Assembly (NCBI GenBank): GCA_964474895.1
Contig: CAYYUK010000005.1
Location: 1 to 42,186, forward strand
Direction: 5' to 3'
Length of the DNA stretch: 42,186 nt
Origin: CAYFNK01 sp964474895
Lineage (GTDB): Archaea > Nanobdellota > Nanobdellia > SCGC-AAA011-G17 > PNOQ01
In this document: piece by piece, positions 1 through 7,203 of the stretch
Layout: every line of letters starts with the position of its first letter
Position numbering within the stretch: position 1 is the first letter of the stretch
The notes under the pieces: model-generated
Told to the model about the DNA's origin: nothing
Databases searched by the model: none
What the model saw: only the letters and a program-made list of their open reading frames with translations
Made by a program: the position numbers and the translations under genes

Positions 1-840
1 ATCATCTTTAATTTTTCCCCAAGACTTAGCTTCATTAGTAGTAGCCCCACTCATAGAACCACTAGAAAACCTAGCAGTTGTCATATAAACTGCATAATCC
101 AAACCACCATTAAGTAAACAAGCCAAAATAGCGTGATGTTTAGAAATACTACCACCAAGACTAATCAAACCTTTCTTTTCATCCTGAGAAGTACTAAATA
201 ATATATTCTCAAAATCCTTAACCACATCTACAACAAAAGAAGAATTATCCTGTTGAAACATAAATAAATGAAAACCAAAAGCACCATCAGTTATAGCTGG
301 ACAAAATATAGGAACTTTTCTTTTAGCAGCTTGAAATAATATACTATCCTCATCCTCTAAAGTAGAACCAATCTCGGAAAATATCTCAGAAGGAGCCCAA
401 CGTTCTTTCTTAGCAAATAAACCTTTCAAATAAGGCTTCATTAGATCCTCAAACTTCATATAAGACTCACCTCTAATAAACAGATTACCAACCCGATTCA
501 CACCTTTCTCATGTAGAGCAACATCATCAGAACCAAAATCACCAATAACAAACTCCTCACCATGAGCCTTCATTATATCTTCCTCAATACCACCAACTGT
601 AGTCACAACAACATCAACCAATCCAAGCTTAATCAATTGAGCAAAAAAACCTCGCAAACCAGAAGTAACCATATTTGATGTAAAAGTTAAATAAATCTTA
701 GCGCCATCCTTCTTCATCTTAATTATAGTCTCTTTAGCCTTTGAAAGCTCTACACTCTGAAAACCAACTTTACCTAAAGAATTAACCAAAGTAGCTACAT
801 CCATTCCAGGCGACCACTTCAAATCTTTAACTATTTCCAT
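1..840 (-). CDS. dys: Deoxyhypusine synthase (3' end cut by window edge)
   Basis: It transfers the aminobutyl group of spermidine to a lysine of translation factor aIF5A, the first step of hypusine formation. 280 codons are visible, starting MEIVKDLKWSPGMD. Family motifs are clear: an FTSNMVTSG NAD-binding segment, TTVGGIEEDIMK, CPAITDG, a glycine-rich SLGGSISKHH stretch, and SWGKI, whose lysine (about residue 276) matches the catalytic Lys of the human enzyme. The C-terminal tail lies beyond base 1. The start ATG (838-840) lies inside the last codons of the upstream 65-residue ORF in another frame, so the two genes are probably co-transcribed and translationally coupled. The family is certain; only the end is missing. 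Confidence 0.96.
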   Translation of the reverse strand, partial: MEIVKDLKWSPGMDVATLVNSLGKVGFQSVELSKAKETIIKMKKDGAKIYLTFTSNMVTSGLRGFFAQLIKLGLVDVVVTTVGGIEEDIMKAHGEEFVIGDFGSDDVALHEKGVNRVGNLFIRGESYMKFEDLMKPYLKGLFAKKERWAPSEIFSEIGSTLEDEDSILFQAAKRKVPIFCPAITDGAFGFHLFMFQQDNSSFVVDVVKDFENILFSTSQDEKKGLISLGGSISKHHAILACLLNGGLDYAVYMTTARFSSGSMSGATTNEAKSWGKIKDD

Positions 841-1024
841 TTTTCTCCAATCTTGCCTCTAAATGAAAATCAATAGTCTCAATCCATCTATCACGATCTC
901 CACTAGTCAAAGGTCTTTCTCCCTGTAAACAGCCCCTCATATCTGAAGTTAGCTCAGACTCAAGAACATCGTGATTTTCACAAAGATAACTATCCACATG
1001 TCCAGCATAATCCGTTTCAGCCAT
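827..1024 (-). CDS. Small acidic hypothetical protein, first gene of the dys operon
   Basis: This 65-residue protein is not recognised. It is rich in Asp and Glu, has two Cys, and shows no membrane segment or signal peptide. Support for a real gene is positional: a TATA-like TTATAAAT lies about 26 bases upstream of its ATG, giving a leaderless mRNA, and its end overlaps the deoxyhypusine synthase start by 14 bases. Without it, deoxyhypusine synthase would have a roughly 185-base leader. It may act only as a coupling leader ORF or be a small acidic partner protein. No function is assigned. Confidence 0.6.
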   Translation of the reverse strand: MAETDYAGHVDSYLCENHDVLESELTSDMRGCLQGERPLTSGDRDRWIETIDFHLEARLEKNGNS

Positions 1025-1070
1025 GAAAACAAGAAAAAACTATAATTTATAAGACTTATCCACAACAAAT

Positions 1071-1385
1071 TTACTGAAGTTGTATAGACTCTTCTTTAAT
1101 CTCTTTTTCACTAACAGTATTGATCACATAATTCTTTTTATCTTTAAAATAATAAGCTAATTCAACCAAAAAATACTTTTTCTGTTCAATATAATAAACT
1201 AAAATGTGAGTAGGTCGCAACGATTTATTAGAACAATCAAATAACAAAACTTCAATAGTTGAAGAAGATTCATAATCTCTAGGTTCTGCAAAATTTAATC
1301 CACTTGCCTTCTTTTTGGCTCCAACTTCAAAAATAGACTTACCAATCTTTATTTTTTGGTCTTCTCCCAATTTAACTATTTCCAT
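1071..1385 (-). CDS. Hypothetical protein, about 104 residues
   Basis: The protein is not recognised. It begins MEIVKLGEDQKIKIGK and alternates short beta-like segments (IFEVGAK, TIEVLLFDC, ILVYYIEQKKYFLVEL), which suggests a small soluble beta-rich domain. The reading frame is open 8 codons further upstream, but the internal ATG at 1385 is preferred because a TTTAAA box is centred about 26 bases upstream, as for other leaderless genes here. It is divergent from the gene at 1438 and appears to share that promoter. Confidence 0.6.
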   Translation of the reverse strand: MEIVKLGEDQKIKIGKSIFEVGAKKKASGLNFAEPRDYESSSTIEVLLFDCSNKSLRPTHILVYYIEQKKYFLVELAYYFKDKKNYVINTVSEKEIKEESIQLQ

Positions 1386-1408
1386 AGAAAAATAGAGAAA
1401 TAAAACCA

Positions 1409-1416
1409 TTTAAAAA
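1409..1416. promoter_or_regulatory. Shared symmetric TATA box for two divergent genes
   Basis: TTTAAAAA, with a palindromic TTTAAA core at 1409-1414, lies 26-27 bases from the ATG at 1438 (+) and the same distance from the ATG at 1385 (-). With archaeal TBP/TFB spacing, both transcripts would begin at or next to their start codons. Confidence 0.6.
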
Positions 1417-1437
1417 GGGTACTAAATTACCTAAAAT

Positions 1438-1749
1438 ATGGCACTAACACCTGATGAAGCAAGGAAAACAGCTGGCAGAGGACTTCTAAATAAAAGACAA
1501 AGAGCACTTCTTAAAAAACTAGAAAGAGGAATAGATAACGAACTGGAAGCAACAGTGCTTGAAGGTCAACAAGTGATTAATGTAACTGTGGGCATAGGAA
1601 CAGAAAATTGGAAAAAACTACAACAAGAAAATGTGTTGGAAGCATTGAAAGAAATGTATACAGGTTACAGCGTTGAACTCTTTGGTCCTGATAGAGAAAC
1701 TGAAAACTGCTATATAATCTTAACAGACTACATCAACCAAAAATTCTAG
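1438..1749 (+). CDS. Hypothetical protein, 103 residues
   Basis: The protein is not recognised. The N-terminal third is basic and helical (ARKTAGRGLLNKRQRALLKK), followed by a mixed alpha/beta segment with VINVTVGIGTENWKKLQQ and a C-terminal CYIILTDYINQ strand. There is no signal peptide or membrane span. The TATA box at 1409-1416 puts the predicted transcription start on its ATG. It may be a small nucleic-acid or ribosome-associated protein because of the basic N-terminus, but that is speculation. Confidence 0.65.
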   Translation: MALTPDEARKTAGRGLLNKRQRALLKKLERGIDNELEATVLEGQQVINVTVGIGTENWKKLQQENVLEALKEMYTGYSVELFGPDRETENCYIILTDYINQKF

Positions 1750-1784
1750 TACATAGGAATGATAATACACCAAATTCACAATCA

Positions 1785-2405
1785 CTACTTTTTATAACCA
1801 AACAAAATTAATTCACTTTGTGGAATCGGAGCATCATCATTACGAACAACATGCTCCAATCTTTCTATTACACAACCACTAAACAATTCCCTTAACTCAT
1901 CCTTACTAAAATGATGAATTGGCAAGCTATTCCTAGTACAAAAATCCCTATGTGAAACCCCACAAGATTCAAGAGACCCAGCACAAGAACTTTCAGAAGA
2001 AGCAAACTTTACAAAAATTGGACTTCCTGGCCTAAGAACCCTTTTAATTTCAGAAACAGATTGCTCAATAACTTTCAATGAAGCATACTCCAAAGAATGA
2101 TTTGCCAAAACAAAATCCATGCTATCCATGGACAAAGGTATTTCATTCATGTAACCAAATACATAATCAATACACTGCCTATTTACATTGGCCCTAGCAA
2201 TACGAAGTGCCTTTTGAGAACCATCAATACCATGAACTTTAAATCCTTGCTCAGCCAAAAAAAGAGTGTGTCTACCAGTTCCACAACCAACATCCAAAAC
2301 TTCACGAACCCCCTTATCAATCAAAAAGGGAACTAACTCTACAACATATTTAGAAGGACTCTTAACTACACCGTCACTAGAATATACGTCGTCCCACCCA
2401 GCCAT
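1785..2405 (-). CDS. Class I SAM-dependent methyltransferase
   Basis: This 206-residue protein has a Rossmann-type methyltransferase fold. Motif I is VLDVGCGTGRHTLFLAEQG, followed by the acidic strand end VHGIDGS that binds the SAM ribose, and a motif IV-like DFVLANHSLEYA. A later VLRPGSPIFVKFAS segment is typical of the Methyltransf_11/25 group. The substrate cannot be told from the sequence. The start MAGWDDVYSS is supported by a TTTAAAT box about 25 bases upstream. The gene stands alone between convergent and divergent neighbours. Confidence 0.88.
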   Translation of the reverse strand: MAGWDDVYSSDGVVKSPSKYVVELVPFLIDKGVREVLDVGCGTGRHTLFLAEQGFKVHGIDGSQKALRIARANVNRQCIDYVFGYMNEIPLSMDSMDFVLANHSLEYASLKVIEQSVSEIKRVLRPGSPIFVKFASSESSCAGSLESCGVSHRDFCTRNSLPIHHFSKDELRELFSGCVIERLEHVVRNDDAPIPQSELILFGYKK

Positions 2406-2525
2406 GCCAAAAAGGAAACTATTGGCAAATTTAAATCTTTCTACTAAAAGAAAATTAATTAGTTAAAAACCAACTTGGAAAAAATAAACAGCCTGACGGC
2501 GCTTGAGTCTACTAAAAGATCTAAC

Positions 2526-2556
2526 TAAAAATTAAAAGAAAAAAAGAAAAAATTTA
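2526..2556 (-). terminator. U-rich terminator after the cold-shock gene
   Basis: On the minus strand, long T runs broken by single C residues (CTTTTTTTCTTTTAAT pattern) lie 25-55 bases past the stop. This is the poly-T type of intrinsic terminator used by archaeal RNA polymerase. The same pattern follows several other leader-bearing genes in the window. Confidence 0.5.
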
Positions 2557-2579
2557 AGAAATTAATATTGAATACCTAA

Positions 2580-2771
2580 CTACTCTCTATTCACATTAAC
2601 AGCTTTAGGTCCTCTATCGCCTTCTTCAACATCAAATGTAACTGCATCGCCCTCTTGCAATCTTACACCTTCAGCCAAACCGGTCTGATGTACAAAATAC
2701 TCTTTGCCATCTTCACCAGCGACAAACCCAAAACCCTTCTGATCATTAAAAAATTTAACGGTTCCGTTCAT
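2580..2771 (-). CDS. csp: Cold-shock domain protein (CspA family)
   Basis: This 63-residue single-stranded nucleic-acid-binding OB-fold protein acts as an RNA chaperone. It starts MNGTVKFFNDQKGFGFV with RNP1-like KGFGFV and RNP2-like YFVHQTG, and continues with GDAVTFDVEEGDRGPKAVNV. The length matches bacterial CspA closely. The chosen ATG has AGGAGG 6 bases upstream. A second in-frame ATG 8 codons earlier (2795) also has its own GGAGGG site, so an MLNSRRLT-extended form is possible. The promoter at 2849-2856 gives a leader of about 55 bases. Csp genes are more common in bacteria, so ancient transfer is plausible. Confidence 0.93.
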   Translation of the reverse strand: MNGTVKFFNDQKGFGFVAGEDGKEYFVHQTGLAEGVRLQEGDAVTFDVEEGDRGPKAVNVNRE

Positions 2772-2848
2772 TGTAAGCCTCCTAGAATTTAACATAAATA
2801 CCCTCCTTTTAAGGCTTTCCAATTTGTGAAAATACCGAAAAAACAACC

Positions 2849-2856
2849 TTTATAAT
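2849..2856. promoter_or_regulatory. Shared TATA box for csp (-) and agmatinase (+)
   Basis: TTTATAAT reads as ATTATAAA on the other strand. It is centred about 26 bases from the agmatinase ATG (leaderless) and is also the only good TATA box upstream of csp, whose mRNA would then begin near 2826. Confidence 0.55.
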
Positions 2857-2877
2857 CCACAATTCTACCTCAAATTC

Positions 2878-3642
2878 ATGACATATTTCATGGACTTCCA
2901 AACAGAACTAAACAAAGCAAAGATAGTAATTATTCCAATTCCACACGAAAAAACAACTTCATATGGGAAAGGAACGAAAGAAGGTCCCGAAACAATTCTA
3001 AAAGCATCACATGAACTAGAAAACTACGATATTGAAACAAATTCAGAGCCATATCTAAAAGGAATCTACACAGAACAACCAACAGATATAAACAACATAA
3101 AACAATACAAAGACAAATTTATTATTGCATTAGGAGGAGAACACTCAATAACTCCAAACGTAATTAAAACACTAAAACAAGAAAACCTATCAATTCTACA
3201 TATTGACGCTCACGCAGATTTAAAAGATGAATTCGACAACTCAAAAGACTCACACGCCTGCGCAATGAGAAGAACATTCGAAATAAATAAAAATATAACC
3301 CAAGTAGGAATAAGATCCCAATCAAAAGAAGAAAAAGAATTTGCAAAAGAAAACAATATCAAACAATTATCAATAAATGATAATATTTTAGAAAACCTAA
3401 AAGAAAATGTTTACATCTCTTTAGACTTAGACGCTTTAGATCCAAAAGAAATGCCGGCAGTTGGAACTCCAGAACCAAATGGATTAACATTCAAAGAAAT
3501 AAAAAATCTCCTAAAACAAGTTTTCCAAAATAAAAACGTTATAGGAATTGACATAGTAGAACTCTCACCAAAAGAAGGAGACCTAATCTCCCCATACACA
3601 GCAGCTAAATTAATCTACCACTGTATTGCATATAAAAAATAA
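2878..3642 (+). CDS. speB: Agmatinase/arginase-family ureohydrolase
   Basis: This 254-residue enzyme of the ureohydrolase superfamily most likely hydrolyses agmatine to putrescine and urea. All metal ligands are visible: His89 in GGEHSIT, Asp110/His112/Asp114 in HIDAHADL, and Asp183/Asp185 in SLDLDALDP. The EPNGLTF loop near residue 199 is also conserved. It is a little shorter than typical agmatinases (about 290), mainly at the N-terminus. Agmatinase rather than arginase is inferred from archaeal polyamine physiology and from the nearby deoxyhypusine synthase, whose substrate is a polyamine. Confidence 0.9.
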   Translation: MTYFMDFQTELNKAKIVIIPIPHEKTTSYGKGTKEGPETILKASHELENYDIETNSEPYLKGIYTEQPTDINNIKQYKDKFIIALGGEHSITPNVIKTLKQENLSILHIDAHADLKDEFDNSKDSHACAMRRTFEINKNITQVGIRSQSKEEKEFAKENNIKQLSINDNILENLKENVYISLDLDALDPKEMPAVGTPEPNGLTFKEIKNLLKQVFQNKNVIGIDIVELSPKEGDLISPYTAAKLIYHCIAYKK

Positions 3643-3650
3643 AAAAAGAA

Positions 3651-4037
3651 TTAAAAGAAAAGTTCTTTCAACCCCCAAACCAGCAATACTATCCAAATTG
3701 CCATATATAACCATTGTTCTGCAAGTATCTTTTTGAAATTCTTCTTTTCATAGAACTTTAGTATCTGCTTTACATGATTTGCCAATCCAACAGCAACCAA
3801 AAGGACCATAAATGTCATAACTGCAAAAATCTGAAGTATAGTAATTCCAGCACCCAACAAATAGTACAATACTACTACAGCTAATATCAAAGATACAAAC
3901 GAGATCAATTTAGGTTTAGAATAAATTTTCTTTGCAAAACCAAACCAGGTTTTAGGTGAGAAAAATATGAACAATAGTTTCAAAATCCCAACCAACACAA
4001 AAATTGCTGCTATGGTTTCAACTGTTCCCAATGCCAC
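3651..4037 (-). CDS. Small integral membrane protein, four predicted spans
   Basis: The family of this 128-residue hydrophobic protein is not recognised. Four membrane segments can be read: about residues 8-27, 45-62, 64-86 and 108-127, with short basic loops (FAKKIYSKPK, FYEKKNFKK). There is no cleavable signal. It is convergent with the agmatinase gene, with only 8 bases between stop codons. A role in the membrane is all that can be said. Confidence 0.7.
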   Translation of the reverse strand: MALGTVETIAAIFVLVGILKLLFIFFSPKTWFGFAKKIYSKPKLISFVSLILAVVVLYYLLGAGITILQIFAVMTFMVLLVAVGLANHVKQILKFYEKKNFKKILAEQWLYMAIWIVLLVWGLKELFF

Positions 4038-4097
4038 TTAATATACACCTCCCAAATATCATACTCAAATTATAGAATTATCAATATAAAAAAGTAT

Positions 4098-4385
4098 CTA
4101 CCTCTTCTTCACAGGTTTACATTTCTTTTTCTCTGCCTCTGCCCTCTTTACTCTCTCAACTAAATACTCAATTTCACTTTCAGTTTTAAAAACAATATAG
4201 ATTATTAAAATAAGAATAAATGTAGCAATAATTGCCAAGTAAAATTCATACTTTAAAGCATCACTAGCTGGAAAAAACTTCTCTATAGCACTAATTAACA
4301 CATCCTTCCAAATTAAAGCAGTAACGAAAGTAAAAGCAGTAATTATTCCAGTTCTAATAACAGTACCTATCTTAACATTAGTCAT
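4098..4385 (-). CDS. DUF5654-like small membrane protein
   Basis: The protein has 95 residues with two membrane segments (about 13-30 and 46-66) separated by a short KFFPASDALKYE linker, then a basic coiled tail ending KKKCKPVKKR. The order (amphipathic start, TALIWKDVLISAIEKFFP, second span) resembles the archaeal DUF5654 family as I recall it; this is a resemblance, not a verified match. A TATA-like TTTTTATA lies about 27 bases upstream of the ATG. It precedes the membrane protein at 3651-4037 on the same strand and may be co-transcribed with it. Confidence 0.65.
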   Translation of the reverse strand: MTNVKIGTVIRTGIITAFTFVTALIWKDVLISAIEKFFPASDALKYEFYLAIIATFILILIIYIVFKTESEIEYLVERVKRAEAEKKKCKPVKKR

Positions 4386-4497
4386 AAACTAAATTTAGAA
4401 AAAGAAGTATAAAAAGTTTTTGTCTAAAAATTTGTAAAGCAAGATCATTAAAGAGAAATTTATTATTGAATTTTCAGATAGTTTTAAATACCTAATT

Positions 4498-5295
4498 ATG
4501 TTATTTATAACTACAGTGTCACACAAAACAATAAAGAGTACAAAAAATAAAGACATTGCCCTGATTTTATCTATTTTCTTAGGCTGGTTAGGAATCCATA
4601 GATTTTATGTTGGAAAAACTGGAACAGGAATCCTTTATCTGCTAACGGGTGGAATATTCGGAATTGGATGGATAGTAGATATAGTTATGTTAGTAATTGG
4701 AAGCTTTACAGACAAAGGTGGTCATTTTTTAATAAATGAAAAGGGAAACAAATCTAAACAAAAAAAATGGTATCTAAAAACATGGGCAATAATTCTTTGG
4801 ATTTTTTTAATCATCGCAATAATTGTTTCTATATCTCCATCAAGTAATCAAAAGAATGAAGAGCTAATTGATGAAGATGCAACTGATAAAGACTTGCTGG
4901 CAGGAATTGGAGATCCTGTTATTGTAGACGAAATAGAGTATATAGTAATCAGAACATATGAGACCTCTTGGGTTGGAAATGAATGGCTTTCAATTGATGC
5001 AGATGGAATATTTAGAGTGATTGAATTAAGTATGGAAAATAAGGGAATGGAATCAAAGAATATTTATTCTACAAGGGTTGTAATAATGGACAATCTTGAA
5101 AGGACATTTGAACAAGATACTGAAGCTTCATTATATTTAGATGATGCAATCTCTTTTGGAGAACAACTACAACCAGGACTGCCAATCAGTGGAATGCTAA
5201 TATTTGACTTACCACCTTCTGCAGAAGGACTAAAAGCAAAAATTTCTGGAGATTGGTTAAGTTCTACTAGTGTTTTAGTTGATTTGGGAGTCTAA
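4498..5295 (+). CDS. TM2-domain membrane protein with extracellular DUF4352-like domain
   Basis: The protein has up to 265 residues. Residues about 20-75 form a TM2 domain (IALILSIFLGWLGIHRFYVG, then a second span and DIVMLV). A third membrane span lies at about 98-117. The rest is a beta-rich outside domain with FRVIELSMENKG and a GLPISGMLIFDLP segment, typical of DUF4352/TRF2-like Ig-fold lipoproteins. The ATG at 4498 is only about 14 bases from TTTTAAATA, so a leaderless start at the in-frame GTG at 4516 is also possible. The function of this combination is unknown; a surface sensor or stress protein is a guess. Confidence 0.8.
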   Translation: MLFITTVSHKTIKSTKNKDIALILSIFLGWLGIHRFYVGKTGTGILYLLTGGIFGIGWIVDIVMLVIGSFTDKGGHFLINEKGNKSKQKKWYLKTWAIILWIFLIIAIIVSISPSSNQKNEELIDEDATDKDLLAGIGDPVIVDEIEYIVIRTYETSWVGNEWLSIDADGIFRVIELSMENKGMESKNIYSTRVVIMDNLERTFEQDTEASLYLDDAISFGEQLQPGLPISGMLIFDLPPSAEGLKAKISGDWLSSTSVLVDLGV

Positions 5296-5426
5296 ACAAT
5301 TTTTCTTTTAAGTATTCTTTATTCACATTAAACTTTATAAGAAACAATAATTGTTAAAAGAATTATAAATTATATTTCAAATTCTAATTATATACTAAAT
5401 TTTACTCAAGCTTTTTCTCTTTTGAT

Positions 5427-5445
5427 TAAACTTTTTAAAAGTTTA
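5427..5445. repeat. Inverted repeat between convergent genes
   Basis: TAAACTTTT and AAAAGTTTA are perfect arms around one central base. The repeat lies two bases beyond the 3' end of tRNA-Ser and downstream of the TM2 gene. It could act as a two-way terminator or in tRNA 3' processing. Confidence 0.4.
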
Positions 5446-5447
5446 TA

Positions 5448-5531
5448 CGCCGAGACTGGGATTTGAACCCAGGAGACCCAAAGGTCCAGGATTAGCAATC
5501 CTGTGCAATAACCATACTATGCGATCTCGGC
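5448..5531 (-). tRNA. tRNA-Ser (GCU)
   Basis: This is an 84-base class II tRNA. The acceptor GCCGAGA pairs with TCTCGGC, the anticodon arm is CAGGA-TTGCTAA-TCCTG with anticodon GCT, and there is a long variable arm (GGACC...GGTCTCC). The T arm contains GGTTCAAAT. The discriminator base is G, as expected for archaeal serine tRNAs, and no CCA is encoded. No intron is seen. Confidence 0.95.
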
Positions 5532-5609
5532 ACAACTGGAGAATAAATCCGCAATTTAAAAACCTTTTCTTTAGAAACATATATAAACAAAAAAACCCAA
5601 ATCCCCTCA

Positions 5610-6191
5610 ATGAAGAAAGTATTGAAATACTTAGTTTTCGTCGATGCATTCGTTATCTTCGGAGCAGCTCTATTTATACCAATTTATGCACTATTTGTAG
5701 AAGAGCTAGGTGGGACTGCTTTGGCTGCAGGTGGGGCTTGGGCAGCATTTACATTTACTATGGGGATCTTCATGTTCTTTGTGAGTAGATGGGAAGATAC
5801 TGTCAAACATCAAGAAAAAATATTAATTGGAAGTTATGGTTTAATGGCGGTTGCAGCATTCTGCCTTATTTTCGTACAACAGATATGGCAACTATTCTTA
5901 GTACAAGGGTTACTTGGTATTGCAGAGGCATTTAACAGACCCGTATTTGAAGGAATCTATACAAAACATTTAGACAAAGGAAAGTACACTTCTCAATGGG
6001 GAGTATGGTCTGGAATAGGTGCGATGTTAAGTGGTGTAGCTGCAATAGTTGGTGGACTTGTAGCAAAGTTTTACGGATTCAGACCATTATTCATAATAAT
6101 GTTCGTGGTAGCTCTAACTGGATCCTTACTATCATTTAAATTCCTTAAAAAAAAGAAAACAAAAAAATCAAAACCTAGGCGTAAATCCTAA
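5610..6191 (+). CDS. Half-size MFS-type membrane protein (six spans)
   Basis: This 193-residue protein has six predicted membrane segments, half of a standard 12-span major facilitator transporter. Features include a short SRWEDTVKHQEK basic/acidic loop between spans 2 and 3, the conserved QGLLGIAEAFNRPVFEGIYTKHL region typical of MFS spans 4-5, and a basic C-tail (KFLKKKKTKKSKPRRKS). The frame is open and intact and the gene has a good promoter (ATATATAAA about 28 bases upstream), so it does not look decayed. It could work as a homodimer or with a separate second half. Substrate unknown. Its end overlaps the convergent SET gene by 24 bases. Confidence 0.8.
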   Translation: MKKVLKYLVFVDAFVIFGAALFIPIYALFVEELGGTALAAGGAWAAFTFTMGIFMFFVSRWEDTVKHQEKILIGSYGLMAVAAFCLIFVQQIWQLFLVQGLLGIAEAFNRPVFEGIYTKHLDKGKYTSQWGVWSGIGAMLSGVAAIVGGLVAKFYGFRPLFIIMFVVALTGSLLSFKFLKKKKTKKSKPRRKS

Positions 6192-6536
6192 CTCCATCCC
6201 CCTATCGCCACCAGTATAATCAATAGTTATTTCTTCACCCCTTAAAATTCCCTTCAAAGATGAAAAAACCATTGAACCTTCAACCTCTTTAAATTCAGCA
6301 TTAGGATCTGAAGAATGATTATATAGAGAACCATAACCTAAAGCAATTGCAATTGACCCACTTTTCATTAAAAAATAATATTGACTCAATCTAGTTAATT
6401 CAATTAACTCTATTTCAGATTTAGGAATAACAATAAGGGGTGCAACTTCTATAATTTCTCCATTTCCATTAATATGCTTTGTAGTGAAAACTCCTCTTTC
6501 AGTTCCCTCAACTAATTTTATTTCTAATCTTCTCAT
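6168..6536 (-). CDS. SET-domain protein (putative lysine methyltransferase)
   Basis: This 122-residue minimal SET domain begins RGVFTTKHINGNGEIIEVAP (the N-terminal SET beta unit). It contains the SAM-binding and catalytic signatures GSLYNHSSDPNA and GEEITIDYTGG. The pre-SET and post-SET cysteine clusters of histone methyltransferases are absent, as in short prokaryotic SET proteins. The target is unknown; archaeal chromatin or ribosomal proteins are possible. A TTTTAAAT box about 25 bases upstream supports the ATG. Its 3' end overlaps that of the MFS-like gene. Confidence 0.88.
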   Translation of the reverse strand: MRRLEIKLVEGTERGVFTTKHINGNGEIIEVAPLIVIPKSEIELIELTRLSQYYFLMKSGSIAIALGYGSLYNHSSDPNAEFKEVEGSMVFSSLKGILRGEEITIDYTGGDRGMELGFTPRF

Positions 6537-6573
6537 AAAATCGCAAAATATACTAGATTTAAAAGAATTCCTA

Positions 6574-7203
6574 TCAACAACTAGACGCAGGTCTTAAACC
6601 TAAAGAAATAGCTTCTTCAACAGAATCAATACAAATCAAGTTATCTATATTTATTTTCTTTGCAGCTTTACAATGTGGTTCATGATAAACTTCAGAATTA
6701 ACACTGGCAACAAAAGCACAACCAGCCTTCGGATCAACACATCCCCAAACACCTTTTAATTCCCTAGCAGCCAAAAACTCAACATCTTTTAATCTACCAT
6801 ACATTCTTGTATCATCTTTATATTTATCATAAACTTTGGCAAATCCACCACGAACCAACTCTTCATTAACTAATAACTCACCAACAAAAATATATCTTAA
6901 CTTTCTATCATATTTTCCCTCATCAGTATAATCATTCTCTAAATAAACTTGTTTGCCTAAAATAAGTCTCTTCAATTCATCTTTAGCTTCTTGATAATAA
7001 CACTCTCCAGTTTCAGGAGTATTTATTCCAGAAAATCTCAATCTCCAACCATTATCTAAATCAGCAGTATCTCCATCAACAACATTCACAACTTCAAAAG
7101 GACCTTCTCTTATAACTTCGAAGTCCCTAACAACTTCACCAGTAATTGTACAAGAACTAATAAAAAATAACAAAAATAAAAGAACTAACTTGGATGCCAC
7201 CAA
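6574..7203 (-). CDS. Thermonuclease-like lipoprotein with Ada-type metal-binding C-terminus
   Basis: The 209-residue protein has an N-terminal hydrophobic stretch ending FISSC, a lipobox-like site (Cys18). Residues about 36-155 are a staphylococcal-nuclease domain: VVDGDTADL, RLRFSGINTPETGE with the catalytic Arg and Glu, and YDRKLRYIFV with the second Arg. The tail VYHEPHCKAAKKI...EEAISLGLRPASSC resembles the Ada/MBL-associated metal-binding motif seen after some nucleases. The start is TTG at 7203, with GAGGGAG upstream; GTG at 7200 is an alternative. It overlaps the LamG pilin stop by 19 bases, so translation is probably coupled. It would degrade nucleic acid outside the cell, perhaps for nucleotide scavenging. 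Confidence 0.88.
   Translation of the reverse strand: MVASKLVLLFLLFFISSCTITGEVVRDFEVIREGPFEVVNVVDGDTADLDNGWRLRFSGINTPETGECYYQEAKDELKRLILGKQVYLENDYTDEGKYDRKLRYIFVGELLVNEELVRGGFAKVYDKYKDDTRMYGRLKDVEFLAARELKGVWGCVDPKAGCAFVASVNSEVYHEPHCKAAKKINIDNLICIDSVEEAISLGLRPASSC

Noticed and set aside
5296..5447. Possible small gene or ncRNA between the TM2 gene and tRNA-Ser
   Set aside because: No ORF with start signals and no GC-rich patch; only the inverted repeat at 5427-5445 stands out.
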